Shown one piece after another: positions 21,385-35,000 of a DNA stretch of 64,000 bases (positions are counted from its first letter, which is position 1; the number at the start of each line of letters is the position of its first letter). The notes under the pieces are model-generated. The model was not told where the DNA came from. It did no database searches and saw only the letters and a program-made list of their open reading frames with translations. The stretch comes from Metellina segmentata (lineage: Eukaryota > Arthropoda > Arachnida > Araneae > Tetragnathidae), in assembly GCA_947359465.1 (NCBI GenBank), contig OX375881.1, positions 76,903,914-76,967,913 of the forward strand, in the 5' to 3' direction. Made by a program: the position numbers and the translations under genes.

Positions 21385-22543
21385 ACTGGAGATCCTAAGA
21401 ACGTGTGGAGGCGACACCACACCAGAAAGAAACTAAACAGGAAAATCTTGATCAGTAATATTGGAAAAAATTTTTTTTTGTTTGTAACCAAAAATTAATT
21501 TTTATGTCATTGCCAAATATTTATAAAATTTTACAATTTTTCGTTAGTCTTCTCTTAAATTCACTAAACGTCGGGACACCTCTGCGAAAGCAGAGCGAGA
21601 ACAGTTCCGAAAGCAATCTAATGAGATCACAGCGATTCCATAGAGGAGATTATTATACTTATATTAGAAGTCTATGAGCCAGACCTGTTCCAGAAGCAGT
21701 TAGCGAGATCAGCTCCGCGAACAGTTAGTTCGCGGGACTGTTTTCCGTGAACGGAAAACAGGATCGGAACAGTTTGAAAGCAGGAATCAATTACTGAACA
21801 AGAAGTAGTCACAGAGCAGGGAGTAGTTTATGGACATAGAACGGGTGAATAAATCAACAGGAAATAGTGAGTCTAGAACTGTAGGATGAACAGCTGGCGT
21901 TTCAAACATAGCATAATTTAGAAAATACTAAAATGTTTAGCAAACTTAGAAAATTCGAGTAAAGAGAAAGCTTTTTCTTTTCAAAATTCTCATTTCAACT
22001 TGTAATATTAAAACCGAATACACAAAAAAAAACTGAAATGTTTCTTTTTTTACTTAAGGTATCCGATCAGGTTCGGAAGAATTTTTTTTAAAACGACTCT
22101 TAATTCACAATTTAAACATTTTTCATACTAGATAATGTTTTGAAATCATGAAATAAAACAAAAAATAATGCACCGACTCGTTTTTTTTTTTAAATTAGGC
22201 AATTAAGGTAAAATTCAATCAAAATGAATACAGTGGCTTTTATACAGTAAATTACACAGTGGCTAACGCTCTGTATAGTTTTCTATTAAATTAATTTTAA
22301 TTTCCTTGCAGCCCATATCTATGATTAGTCTCATGTATCTATGATATTAGGGACGACAATATACTACAATCAAAGAGATATATTAAAATGTTAAGAAGTA
22401 TTGCTCGTTATATGTAGCTAAAATTTTAATTTTACAAAATGTCTACTTGTCGTTTAAATTAAACAGCTATAAACTAAAAAGTATGCATTTTGCAACTAAA
22501 CCTATAGTATATTGTCATAACAACATGTTAATAAGTAATAATG
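21385..22543. other. No gene seen; one strong hairpin
   Basis: AT-rich DNA. A palindrome CTGTTTTCCG/CGGAAAACAG with a 4-nt loop lies at about 21739-21762, next to a second imperfect palindrome (CCGCGAAC..GTTCGCGG). No coding sequence is supported. Confidence 0.5.
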
Positions 22544-22876
22544 GGTGGAGTTGTCGTTCACGGTAAGACGTTTGTCGCCAAATCAAGATACCATTCAGAG
22601 CGTGGAGTGAGAGAAATTTTGCAGATAGGGTTGCCATAACAAAAACGGCAGATGTGAAGAAAAACCGCAAAAGGTGAAGGTTACCATATTGGTCGCCAAA
22701 TCGCCTTCTTACCGTGAACGACAGTTCCACCAAAATTGTGTTTTCCAGAAAAAGCATTTAAAGTTTAGGTGGAGTGGTCGTTCACGGTAAGAAGGCGATT
22801 TGTCGCCAAATATGGTAACTTTCACCTTTTGCGGATTTTTTCACATCTGCCGTTTTTGTTATGGCAACCCTATCTG
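22544..22876. repeat. Fold-back inverted repeat of a small TIR element
   Basis: 22544-22731 has its own inverted ends (ggtggagttgtcgttcacgg and its inverse). Its right part, 22621-22731, is then repeated in inverted orientation at 22768-22876, with only a few differences and a 36-bp spacer. The result is a potential hairpin with about 109-bp arms. Two head-to-head copies, one truncated, would explain it. The superfamily is not recognised. Confidence 0.8.
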
Positions 22877-22888
22877 CTGTAACGGAAT

Positions 22889-23251
22889 TTGGCCGCCATC
22901 TTGGTTTGGCGACAAAAAAAAACGACGATTCTGAAACTTAAGAAACGGGGCTTCAATATGAGAGAAGAAAACAAATTTGAGAATTTTGGTCAAAATTACG
23001 TTTTAAACGTAGTTGGATACCTTAAAGAACGGAGAACAGGTTTTTGTATAAAGTGGGAACGGGTTGTTCTGGCTGTTTCCTTTCCTTTTAAAGAACTGGT
23101 TGCTCTTTCTCCATCGCTAGTCATTTTTGTAGTTTCTCTCAGTAGTAATGCTTCCATCGACCCTTTAATGAAGAATGAAAAACGAAAGAAAAGAAAAGGA
23201 GAGGCAGGTGTTTTAATTAACGTAGAACTGGAGCAACAGAACGGTTTTTAA
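22889..23251 (+). other. Open frame of 120 codons, coding status unknown
   Basis: The frame starts just before a GGCCGCCATCTTGG motif (22891-22904) that resembles a YY1-type site seen at animal promoters. The peptide is Lys-rich with one hydrophobic stretch (about residues 50-80) and matches no family I recognise. The end of the frame lies in repeat-like text (ttaattaacgtagaactggagcaac) that recurs at about 23530-23556. It may be chance. Confidence 0.2.
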
Positions 23252-23420
23252 GAAAATGAGAGCTACGTGTCAGCTCAAGTGTTGACCTCGGCATCTGTCC
23301 TGGCCGAAAGTCCTCACGTTGGGTTGGTGTGGAAGTTTAGAGAGTAGGGTGCCAGATCAGGTGTTGCTCCGTCATATGACCATGGTTCAAAATTACGTGG
23401 TGTTATCCTCGGATCTTTCT

Positions 23421-23788
23421 CTTCGGGGGATTGATCCCGGACAGTCGCTAATAGTCCGATGTGTCGCTCCAGTGCGATGTTAATTAAATACCAGCTAACC
23501 TACCCATGGTAAAGGTAATTTTTAATTAACATCGTACTAGAGCAACACAACTTATCCACGATAATATTACTTTTGCTGTCCTATTGCCCTCGCAAGATAC
23601 ATGTAGGAGATTTCTTAAAATGCAGTTTAAGGCTTTTCTGGCAACATTTAGCGCCTACTCTAATTGGTGTTGACCAATCAGATCAATTCGAAATTTATTT
23701 TGACTTTTTATTGGTAGGCTGTTGATATTATAACACATCGGAAGCAACGTATTGGGTTATTGGCGATAGTCCGGGATCAATCCCGAAG
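23421..23788. mobile_element. Small inverted-repeat element (MITE-like)
   Basis: Ends are imperfect inverted repeats: cttcgggggattgatcccgg from 23421 to 23448 and its inverse at 23762-23788. A second inverted pair lies inside (tgcgatgttaattaaa near 23478 and its inverse near 23534). No coding sequence. The family is not recognised and the target duplication is unclear. Confidence 0.6.
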
Positions 23789-26396
23789 TATAAAATCTGA
23801 GCATAAATGTTAACCAGAGGAATTTTCCTGGGTGATGTAGTCAAAGCGTGTTTAAAAACAGGTAACTACAGCAGGAAACATGCATAGCCGCAAAAATACT
23901 ACCCCAATCTTTTTTTAACTTTTCAGAAAATATCTCTCATTCACCTGTTTTGGTTATCGGGAAATGAACCTGTGCCTTCGACACATCTCTGACTACTAGC
24001 GCAATAGTCGCATGGGTCTTGAACTTTCTGTTTTAAACATGGCAAACAAGTGAGCAACAGAAGAGTATCAAAATTTGCAATTTCGTATTTCGAAACTAAA
24101 AGTTAAATTTAGATCAGGAAAGGTAGATGCATTTTGCCTTATTGTAAATGTATATATTTTTTTGCTTCCACCCATGACATTGTTTATTAAAACTGTAATC
24201 TTAAATATTACTTATGTCATATGGCAACGATACAGGGAAAGAAATGAAGATTTCATTTATACTAGCTGGAAAGCTGTGATTCTTTCTATCAAAATTTTGT
24301 AAGTATCAGTTTCGATTACTAATCACAACAAAACTGAAATGATTTTGTTCATATGTTTTCATTTTATTTCGTTATCACATCTCTTGTGAGATTTTTAACG
24401 TGCAGCTGCGGATTAATAAATAGATTAGTCCCTAAAACAGTGGACTGGGTAGATTATGCAGTCGCGGTCTTTTTGTTTTGATCTTGTATCACCTTGCTAA
24501 GCACATATCAATACAATAAATGAAAATGTTTCCCCTTACTCTCCTTTGAGAAATGTAGCGAATAACAGTTCTTGGTTTGGCTTATTAATTTTCCCTTCCC
24601 TATTCCAGTAAATAGGACATTTTATAAACAAGATCGCGGGATAACTGATTTTACAACTCTTAATATTTTTTGCCCTTGCGCATTACAGATAAAGAGTAAA
24701 AGTTGTTCCTCAGGATAATTTAAATGCAATATTAATTCACTGAAATTTGCTGGCAGTTAAATTCAAATGGAATCTGATGGTTAATGAGGAGCATCTCTTG
24801 ATTTTGGTTAGTTTGAGTATTAAATTTGATTGGGTCGATTGCTTTTAATATTCATTTTTAACATGAAAATGGATCTAAATACACTATTGATTGTTACATT
24901 TTTACACTAAAGTTTCTAGAATGGTTATTTAGATTTCCTTAAACCATGTCCCAATTGATAATTTGAACATTTTACTGATCTTAAATTGTAGGAATATCAT
25001 GTTAGATGAGACTAAATTCCTGATTTATTGTTATGTTTTAGCACAAAAGCTTTTTGAATGGTAATTTTTTCTTCGTAACTATACAAACTACTTGTCCTAA
25101 TTAATAACATGGACTACTAATCCTCAATAGGTGGTAGAACATGTTAGATTTATGAATTTCCTTCATTAAAGTTCTTTTCTCTCTCCACTAGACCGTTATT
25201 TTGTGTTTTGTCAATTTAAGTTATAGATGGTTTGAACCCCTTTTTGAAATTTTTTTTTATATATTCATAACTACATGTGAAAGATCTAGATTTTTTACAG
25301 TATTTAACTGTTTGGGTAACATTTTATGTGTCATTTTCAAAAGATTTGTCTCTTTGAAAAGGTTTTATAATATAATTCAGTGTGCAAACGAAGTAATTCC
25401 TTTAGTGAACTCTATTTCCTGGGGGCATTAGAACAACAGAGGGAATGTTGATTGCGAAGTGCTGAAAGACAAGGCATTTGTTTGTTGAAAATGGACAGAT
25501 GGTATATATATATATATAATTGCTATAAGGATCTGAAGGGTAAATTTACAATGTAGCAAATAAAGCAAGCCTGGACAACCCAAATCTTCTATATATCATC
25601 ATAACACAACAATTTCCTGTAGGTTGTACATAAGATCATATTTTTAAACATTTGTTTTGCTTTATTTAAGGAGTGTTCCAGCAATATGCATGCTTTTTGC
25701 ATTCACATGCTTCAATTGTAATTGTTGCCCTCGTTGAATATACTGCTTTTCATCTGTTATTGAAGAATCTTCATCCACACTATGAAAGTTATGTCATGGA
25801 GAGTTCAGCACTAGCTAGCAAAAATATAAAAGATTACAGAGAAGTTTATTAAAACAAAGGGTACAAACATGTTATATATGCTAATTCAAAACAAAGTTAT
25901 ATTTTGTGCTTGTAAATGCTGCTATAATAAGTTTAAAAGTAGGAACTGCTTTGTTTTGATTGATGCTTTTAATACGTAGACCTGTATTGCTTAAAAAGAT
26001 TTTACACAGAGGGTCTTTTAATACATTTATCTTTATTTTATTTTTATTCTGATTGTTTTACTGTATCTCGGAACTGTTCCTGACACCAAGTGCGAGTGGT
26101 GGTTATAAAATAGTTTATTCACACACACACATTTTACAAAGAGGTTGTTCTTAGAGATGATTAATTTTATTTTCTGAGAATATTGGATACTGAAAGCATT
26201 AGTTTATCAGTAGAGATCTGGTCAACAATTAATAATTTCAAATTCATCAGCAGTGTGACAAATTTGAATATATTTCTTCAAGCATTGATTTAAAGAATTA
26301 AATTAATATTAAAATTAAATAATCTTTTTCAACAAAAAGTCATTCTAAAACAAGTTACTTTTAACATAAAGTAGTTCTATGAATCGTAAGGGATAT
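23789..26396. other. AT-rich DNA, no gene seen
   Basis: Contains a short (AT)n tract at about 25507-25520 and random open frames of up to 76 codons. It could be intron or upstream DNA of the CBP gene, but nothing in it proves that. Confidence 0.5.
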
Positions 26397-26733
26397 AATG
26401 TGGTTTTGAAGTAAATATAAAAAGCAAGACTTGTGGTGGCGTAGTTAAAACCTTTTATCATGGTTATGAAATAAAATAAAATATTGAAATAATGTTGTGT
26501 GGATATCGCTTGTGTATAGTAAATAAATATTAAATCATGATACAGGTGTAAGGAAATTAGTTATAAATGTGGTTTTGAAGTAAATATAAAAAGCAAGACT
26601 TGTGGTGGCGTAGTTAAAACCTTTTATCATGGTTATGAAATAAAATAAAATATTGAAATAATGTTGTGTGGATATCGCTTGTGTATAGTAAATAAATATT
26701 AAATCATGATACAGGTGTAAGGAAATTAGTTAT
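26397..26733. repeat. Two tandem 169-bp copies
   Basis: The block beginning aatgtggttttgaagtaaat at 26397 recurs from 26566. The two copies look identical to the end of the second at about 26733. Such identity in non-coding AT-rich DNA indicates a recent duplication or an assembly artefact. Confidence 0.93.
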
Positions 26734-27067
26734 GCAAGCGATAATATTCGTGATAGAATGTTAGCAGAAAAGGACAAGCGATATTTATATTGAAACTTAA
26801 TGAAAACATATATGTGATATTATAGTTAAATTATTAATAAGTATGCAATTTTCTATATCTGGCAATGACAGTTATGTTTAATTTTAAGTTCCACTTAAAA
26901 TTATTATTTGAGCTGTCATTTTAATTGAGTTAAAGTTTGGTATTGCTAAGTTTTTATGAGATTTTTATTGAGACTGAGAAGTACTTTTTATTTGTTAGGA
27001 TTTTTTAATTGTGTTATTCTGAGTGTTTTCAGTTGTAATATTCATCAACAATGAAGCATATCAATGA

Positions 27068-28021
27068 TATGTTTCAGATGTCGAGATTTAAATCACTTGA
27101 TTTATATCAATGATTAAAATCACGATTTTAATCAAATTTATTTTTTAATTCAATGGATTAAAATCATGATTTTAATCAAATTTTTTTAAAAAATCATTGT
27201 TATATTTAAAAAAGTGTTTAATAGCTATTTATATTATCCATGAACAGTAGGCCTACTTCTAAATGTCAAGACAGCCCAAAGAAAAACACCACAAGTAGGC
27301 CTAAACCACTTGTTACCCCTTTAATTGACTGGCCAATGGCTTGGCTATAGTGATTTTTCAACTAATTTATTTTAATTGAGACATAAATACATAATAATAC
27401 AATTAATGTGGTTAATAATTTATTAAATAAGAAATACAACTGAGCTTTCTATTTGAAAGGATGAAAGTTTAAACTATGAACATATTTCATTTTGCAAAAT
27501 GCATCCTGAAACAGTCACCTGTAACTTTAAGAATAGTGACACATAACAAATATTTATCCATTCAGACTATAATTTAGGTCTCATTTACACTTTCTGATAA
27601 ATTTATTAAAAAAATGATGTAATTCACTCAAGAAAAACTATGTAGGATGTCAACTTGTTTTTTAAAGTTAAACAAATGTTTTACTTTTTGTTTTTATTTT
27701 GAAAATTCATTTTTCAAATGTATTACCATTCAACAAAACTAAGAATTTTAGTTTTTTATATTAATATTGATTTACCAAGTCACACAAATTCTGATTGTTT
27801 ACTAAAATAAATATTGGTTTACATGTCATGTCAAAAATTCAATTTTTTATTTGACAAATTGAGAAAAAAAATCAGAAACTGTATAGGGCCTACAAAAATT
27901 TAAATCTAAAAAAATCGGATTTGAATTAAGAAAATCAGATTTAAATTTAAAAAATCATTTAAATTTAAAAAATCAGATTACTTGATTAAAAAAAAATGTT
28001 TTGTTACACCATGTATGTTTC
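27068..28021. mobile_element. Non-autonomous hAT element, copy 2
   Basis: The element occupies about 27076-28013 and is flanked by the 8-bp direct repeat tatgtttc (27068-27075, 28014-28021). Ends are degenerate forms of copy 1 (AGATGTCGAGATTTAAATCA at the start, ACACCATG at the end). Interior text such as actcaagaaaaactatgtag is shared with 3713-4706. One C appears lost from the left end. Confidence 0.8.
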
Positions 28022-28577
28022 AATATACACAGATTATTTACGATTTATTCCACAAACAATAACAAGCACTTTTATAATAGTAAGTGATTTTTAGAGCCTG
28101 TTTTATTAATATTTCAAGGAGCTTTATATTTAGCTTAATAAGAATTTGTTCATTAATGCTTATTATACTTTGCGTAATTGAAGTTTTTTGTGTTTCAGGG
28201 TGTTTATTGAAAATTAGAAATTACATCTTGGTGTGATATTGTTTGACTTGGTATGTTCCAATGTTTTTATATATTTAAAATGCAGACATTTTAAAAACAT
28301 TAAATATTGACTTATCTGCATGCTGTGGCAATATTTTGTCTCATTATTTGTATTTCAAGCTTTGTTTCATGGTGTTGAAGCATTTAGTGTGTATAACTAT
28401 GGAAGCAGTGGCAATTCAATTTTACAATTGCTTGATATTCTGAGAAACTGCTTGTATGCATTCATTTAACTTCTATTCCAAGTTAAAAAAATGAAATAGC
28501 TTAACCAAATATTCTATATATATATCCCTTGTATCCAACCAAAGAAAAATATGTTGTGACAAATGGTGTCATTTTTA

Positions 28578-29196
28578 TCTTTACTGTTGCAAAAGGAAGT
28601 GTTTGTTTGTTTGTCTGTTTCACGGCCGCAAAATCCTGACAATCTATGGCACTTCCAGCAATGAAATTTGGCACACAGGTAGTCCGAATCTTTTGCAATT
28701 TTGGGGTCGTGGTGAATTTTAAAATTCAATCTAGAACATTTTAAATGAATTTCATAGATTTATTCTCTATTGGTTTTTCAAATGGATGAGAACTTTTTCT
28801 ACTCATACGACCTTGCAGTTAGGGTTTGGAATCATGCAGAGTTTTTTCATTCGCAAAACGCTGAGAAAATTATTATTTTTTGTTTCTGCTTTGATTTTGC
28901 GTGATTGATTTCCCAGCCTGGTAAAAAATCTTTAAAGTGAAGTGAAAGTTCTTTTTTCGATCTTCTAGACCGTTAAAGATAGAGTAAAAATTTCAACGGA
29001 TTTGAAATCTCCGGAAAATTTCAGTTTAGATCGATACCTAAAAATATGATTTTCTTTAAATAAATAATTTTTTAATTGAATATATCTTCAACAAATTTGA
29101 AATCTGCTGAAAATTTTACACCAGCATCACGATGTTGCCCATGGTATTGGTTTGCTGCGCAAACCAACACCACTTGCACGGGCAATGCCGGGCTAG
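28578..29196 (+). mobile_element. Helitron-like element, copy 1
   Basis: It begins TC after an A and carries the family 5' motif aaaaggaagtgtttgtttg. It ends with a hairpin (GGGCAATGCCGGG region) and CTAG followed by T. A|TC...CTAG|T is the Helitron insertion rule. Near the end lies a 9-bp-stem palindrome (29147-29167). No Rep/helicase is present, so it is non-autonomous. Related copies: 55510-55999 (minus), 60595-61378 and from 62761. Confidence 0.72.
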
Positions 29197-31274
29197 TTTC
29201 TAATAAAAACTAAATATCTGGTGAAATGTTACAAAAAGTTGTCATTTAAAAAACAAATTGTAGTTATAAAAAGCTAGAAAAAACAATTATTAATTACTGA
29301 TTGTAAGTTTGACTACAGAATACAGTTTTATGTTAATTATATTAAATGTAAAATGGAATACTATAACCATAAAAGTTTTGGAGGATTTTTCAAATTGTTA
29401 TTGTATTCTTGTCAAAAAATTGATCTGAACCACCATCACAAATATGAAATTTTTATCTTACGGATGACTACTTCGTACCTGCTAAATTTTCCACGTCTTC
29501 CAAACTAAATTATTGTCAGGATTTCTCTGTAAAGAAAATTTTCAAGTGACACTGATTTCAAAGTTTTGATGGCAAAAAGAGGCCACTACAAAGGAAAAAC
29601 ATCAAAGTCAGTGTTTGCTAGATTGTTGTAAAAGTGTTTTTTGGCACAAATTTTAAATCAAAACCTGCCAAATATACCTTCAAACCACTTTTAAAAAAAT
29701 GCCTTGCCTATTTACATATATTTGTTACCTTCTTGTGTTAAAATATCAATGAAAATGATTATGCAGAGTTAAAATTGTATAAAGTATGTAACTACTAATC
29801 TATTCAAAGTATGTAACAGTAATAGAGAGCAGGGTTACTTTTAATGCTCTGAATTGCTTTCCTAAAGCAAAATTCGGCACAAGTTTTCCTTATATGGAGC
29901 ATTAGATTATTTTTTAATAAAGAATTTGTAGGCAATATTCTTTTCTAACAATCATGGTGCTTTTTATGTTGAAATTTTTTTTTCTTGGAGGTTTGTTGGA
30001 ATGATACTTTTCAAACAAGATTTCAGTTTTAATACTGTAGTATTGTAGCCAAATTGTAAATTTGTAATGTTTAACTAAACCAGTTATGTATTATTAAACA
30101 ATTCAAAATTTGAAGTTATTAATTGCATGCTCAATAATAAATCTTGTGAGCCTAAAACGAGTACTATTAATTTCCATAATAAGCAAAGTTCATTAGTATG
30201 TTCAAAATAACGTTAATGCAAAGGTACAAATCTTTGTGGGGATGTACTAAAGCAAAGTATTAAGAAAAACCATTTATATGCTGTGGGTTGAATTGTTCAA
30301 AGTATGTTAACATGCTTTCACTTGATATATTTACACTGTTTGGTCAAATACTATTAAGATTTTGACAACTTGGTAAGTTATGTGTACATATGGTAAGATT
30401 GCTATTCATAAAATTTGCAAATTATGCAGATGGATGTAATTTTCAGTCTTATAGACTGCATTAAAATTGTTAAAGAAAAAATTTTTAATTTTGTTTTCGG
30501 TCATCAGAAAATATACTACCAGTTGTATATTAGAAGTTTCCATCAAATAATGATGTATTGCAGCATATGCAAGTTTCAATCATAAAAAAACGAACGAGCC
30601 AATCAAGCTAACAAATAATAAGCAGAGAAATATTCTACAAACATTAAAATTTTGTGGATAATCAAAAATTTTCTATTTGAAATATCATTTTACAGGAGAT
30701 GGAATTTACTGATAGCACAAATCAACCTGAAGCTTATTTGATCTTCATTCACACTATATATGAACACTGTTTTACAGAATAAAATTTCATTAGACACTTC
30801 AAATGTGTATAGTAGTGTTAGTAGTTTTCTTAAATGTTCCTGGAAGTGCATAGTTTTATTTTAAAAACAGCCCTGATTAGTGCTTACCCCTTTTAGAGAG
30901 TTTTAGTACAAAAAAAAAAAAAGACAATGGTGCAGTAAAGGCAAACAAACATACTTTATTAGACTCCAGCTTCAAAGTCATATGTTCCTCTAAATAGCAG
31001 CTTTCATCAGATTCTTCCCCTTTAACATGTCCAGGAAAAGTTTGTCATGAAGGGCTTCCAGACTGACCACCGAAGACTCCTTTTAGATATTGTCATGGCA
31101 TTCATTACATGTTAGTAGTTAGGGGAATGGTTGCCATACTTTATTTCAAACCACAGCTTGAGTTGAAGCATTCCACTTGGTTGCCCTCATTTCAACATTT
31201 TTTGTCTCAACAGGGATGTATTCACATTTATTTACTAAGATTAAAATATGCTTATTGAAGTTCCGACAATAGAA
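29197..31274. other. AT-rich DNA, no gene seen
   Basis: No readable coding block or repeat boundary was found. A run of A lies at about 30909-30922. Confidence 0.5.
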
Positions 31275-32067
31275 CAGGGTGGTAACAGAACCTTGAAATC
31301 GGTGAATTCTCAGGAAACTTTTTTTTTCTGGAAAAATCAGGGAAATCTCGGGGAAAATTTCCAAATTTTACAAAAATCAGGGAAATTTTGACAATTTAAA
31401 CAGTTACCATTATTGTTTGTCCTATTTAGAGATGCGCAAATACGAGTGCTTTGAGAATAGAATAAATCATATTCGCCGAAATTGTAATTCGAATAAAGAA
31501 CAATAGCGTCATTATTTTTTAACACCGAGAAAAACGCTGCTGCTGTTTTTTTCGCGGCTGCAGCGTCTTGATCGCAGTGAGGCTAGCGATACAACTTGTG
31601 GGATACAATTTGAAATTTGTGTTACAAATGATGTTTTCTGTTTATTAAATTAATTATTTTTGTCTGCAATTGCATTTTGTAGAATTTTTTATGTATATTT
31701 GCATTTGGTTTCGATGAATAGTATGACAATGTAGGGTCAGGTGTAAAAAGTTCATAATCAAAATATTTTGCATTTTTTTTCTCCAGTTTATTCAATTGCA
31801 ATTATAAGAGTTCCATTAAGGTTTCCAACCCTTACAATAGCATTTAAAATATCTGTAGAGAAAAAATACAAAATATTTGTGGAGAATGATCTTTTTACAC
31901 CCTCTGACCCTAAATATTTAAAAATAGTGTTGTGTGGATATTGTGTATATCGATACCAATCACGGATCACAACAATTCTTAAGGGAATTGTTAAATCAGG
32001 GAAATTTTTGTGAGACTATCATGGAAATATCAGGGAACTTTTTTTCAAGGATTTTGTTGCCACCCTG
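31275..32067. mobile_element. CAGGGTGG-type (hAT-like) short element, copy 1
   Basis: Starts CAGGGTGGTAACAGAACC and ends GTTGCCACCCTG, a short inverted repeat. The subterminal regions repeat 'caggaaactttt', 'atcagggaaattt' on the left and their inverses on the right. The interior (tgtttgtcctatttagagatg) is shared with 41592-42379. No clean 8-bp target duplication is visible. The open frames inside are not genes. Confidence 0.72.
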
Positions 32068-35000
32068 TAGAAACAATATTACACATACTTTTACTAGTAC
32101 GAATTTGTAATTCCAATTTTTAATTGGTAATGTTGATAATCATATTCACATTTAAAAATTTTATGACATTTCATAGTTTCCTCACAATTTATAATTATAT
32201 TTAATGTTTTTGATGTCACAAGTAATATTAACATAAGATAATTTTTAACCGTTGACTATGGCCGATATACCAGTTGTACCTTGATCGCGCCAAGAAAGAA
32301 TTCAGGTTATGGCAGGTACAGCAGTTGTACCTTGAAAGTTTCAGAATCTTGTCAAGAAAGAATCGCGTCAGTTATATCTGTAGCTGTAGTCAAAAGGTGT
32401 TAAGTGTTCAAATATTACTACATGGTTCCTTTGATGACAATGTCAAAGGATGGCATTTGCAGCACTAGAAAAGCATTGAAATCAGTTCGGAAACGTGTTC
32501 TATGGGGGCACTGTAAAAGGCAACTAAAAAAAAAAATTTTTACTTGCAACAGAAGATTTGAAATAAAATTTTTTTTCTTTTCCATGAAGCACATAGTTCT
32601 TTTTTACAGTAATTGAAATAAAATTAGAATTTTTGCATTGATCTTTTACTCTAACCAAGATAAAATTAAAATTTTGCATTAACATTAGTGCATTTAGAAA
32701 CATTTTGCATAACTTTCTACTCTCAATTTTCTTATTTTAAATCAGTTATAGTAATATTCTTTAATGCTACTGTTGGATTTAAATTCTTATCAAATGTTAA
32801 AATTAATTATATTACAAAGTTGCAGAGAGAACAGGAAATGATAAATTTAGAAAAATGAGCTTTAAATTAAAAATATTTTAAGCATTCTTTCAATTATTTA
32901 GGAGTTTGATTTGAATTTACATTTATTCCACACACGAGTTTCAGACTGTAAAAAAAAAATGTCTCATAACAAATTACCTTCTAAATAAATGAACTTAAAA
33001 ACTGCAACAGTTTTGCTGTAGTGATTTTAAATGAGCAATGTTTTGCCTTGAAAACAGTTCTGTGTTGCTTGCTCCATGTATTTAAATGACATTGTTAATA
33101 CAAAATTACAAGCTTCAAATTAATGGTTTTATACTCAGTGTTCAAGTAATGCTAAAACAAATCCAATTAAGGCTTAAAAAGATATTGCAAACGTAATTGT
33201 TTGTCACCTAACAATCGATTGGTCTTTAATTAGTTTTAAATACGGGATTCAAAACACTAAAACCAATTTCCATTAGTGGAACTTCAAGCCATGAGTAAAA
33301 TACAAAGCATGGAATGTTTGTATTCTGATTAGCTGTGATTTGTTAGCACAGGTTGTGTCTCCTTTTATTACTGTTTTGCCCTGTTATTGGGTAACACTTT
33401 CAGCACTAGATATGAGTTGATGCTCAAAATATGATCTGAATATTGTACGAGTCTTTGAAATCAACATAGTTTCTCATCTGACAGTGATGGCCTCCCGATT
33501 GTAACTAGAGTTTGATGTAATTATAGAAAGCCATTTCTATCTCCACTTATTATGTATCATGTAAAATCCTACTATGTTAGATTCTGATTATATATAGCTA
33601 TACTCAAAATCTGTGTATTCTGTTGATGTTTGTGCTTTAAAATATCTAAAATTGCATATTTCACTAACGTATGTGGTGCAGAAATTGGTGTTATTTGTAT
33701 TTCGATGAATGGTAACAAATGAACGTAAACAAAATTTAAAAAGAAGTCCACCGTTATCGGATTAATTTGTCAATTTTGTCGTAAAGTTTAAATATGCGTA
33801 ATTTGAGCTAGCAGCTAAATAATTTTGTTAGAACTGCGTAGAAAAGTGTTTCCCACTCTTATTTCAGGTTTCTAATTAGAGAGAGAAATCTAGAAGATTG
33901 ATATAGTGCAGAAAAGAAAATCTGATCATACCTGGAAATAGGGTCAAAAGTCAAAATATCTGATTGTTTTCAAACAAGTGAATGAGATGTAATTTTAAGT
34001 GGATTCTCAGAAGCTAACTGTGGTTATGTGACTTAGGTGTGAACTTTTTAACATGCTCTTCATTTTAAATGAAAATTAACACTAGTAAGAGTGTGAAAAA
34101 TGCAAATTTTTTTTTTTTATATTTTTGACCAATTTTATTTTGATTTGGATGTATAAAATGATCATATTGATGCTTATGTTTATTATAAATGGATTTAAAT
34201 AAGGTATAAAATGTTAATAGCAACATTGCCATCAATATATATTAGCGCAAACGCTCAGCTCAGCATATGCTCAGGTCTACTAGTATATTATAATTTCATG
34301 AGTCTGTATATCATAACATCGCAAAAATTGTAAGATTCACAAAATTTTGGTGTAAAATTTTGACATGTTGGTTGTAAGTTTAGTGCCATATGGAGTGTTC
34401 AGTTGCACATTTCTTGCACAGCTAAATTGTTAATTTGTTCTAAACAGGCTGCAATATGCACCCTGGTTTGTTATTAAGGTTTTACTATGCACCCTGGTAG
34501 TCTAAAGCTATAATTTTCATGATGGCATTCAAACTAGTATTTGTCAATAGCACTTTTATATTGAGGTTTCCATTTTCTTATAAGAAAAATTATGATTTTT
34601 TAATATTGAAATGTAATTTTTCTGATTTGCATTCAATGTAGAACTTTAGTAGGTTGTAGAATCGGGGTTAAAGTATTTTAAGTTTTTATGCTGAACATAG
34701 AAACGGGGCAAAGGATATTTAACCATCAGGCTTTTTGTTTGCCGTAATTGGAATTAGCTAGAAGTGAAAATTAACACAATGTAGTTCCATCTTAAATCCT
34801 TTATTTTGGCTTGGAGGATGTAATATATATTTATTTGTTTATAGGAGAATGAATATGACCATGTTTGAAGTTGACTTGACATAATGTCAGCTACAGTGTA
34901 AGAGACAAGGTATGTTGTGCATAGATAACTGTTAACTGCAGTGTATTTTTTATGTGATTTGAACGTTTTTGGTGCAGATATTTTAAATTGAAATTATTGT

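Noticed and set aside
23944..24050. Possible tRNA gene or SINE head on the minus strand (GGTTCATTTCC box)
   Set aside because: The A-box half is poor and no cloverleaf could be drawn.
26397..26733. CRISPR-like or satellite array
   Set aside because: Only two long identical units with no spacers; it is a simple tandem duplication.
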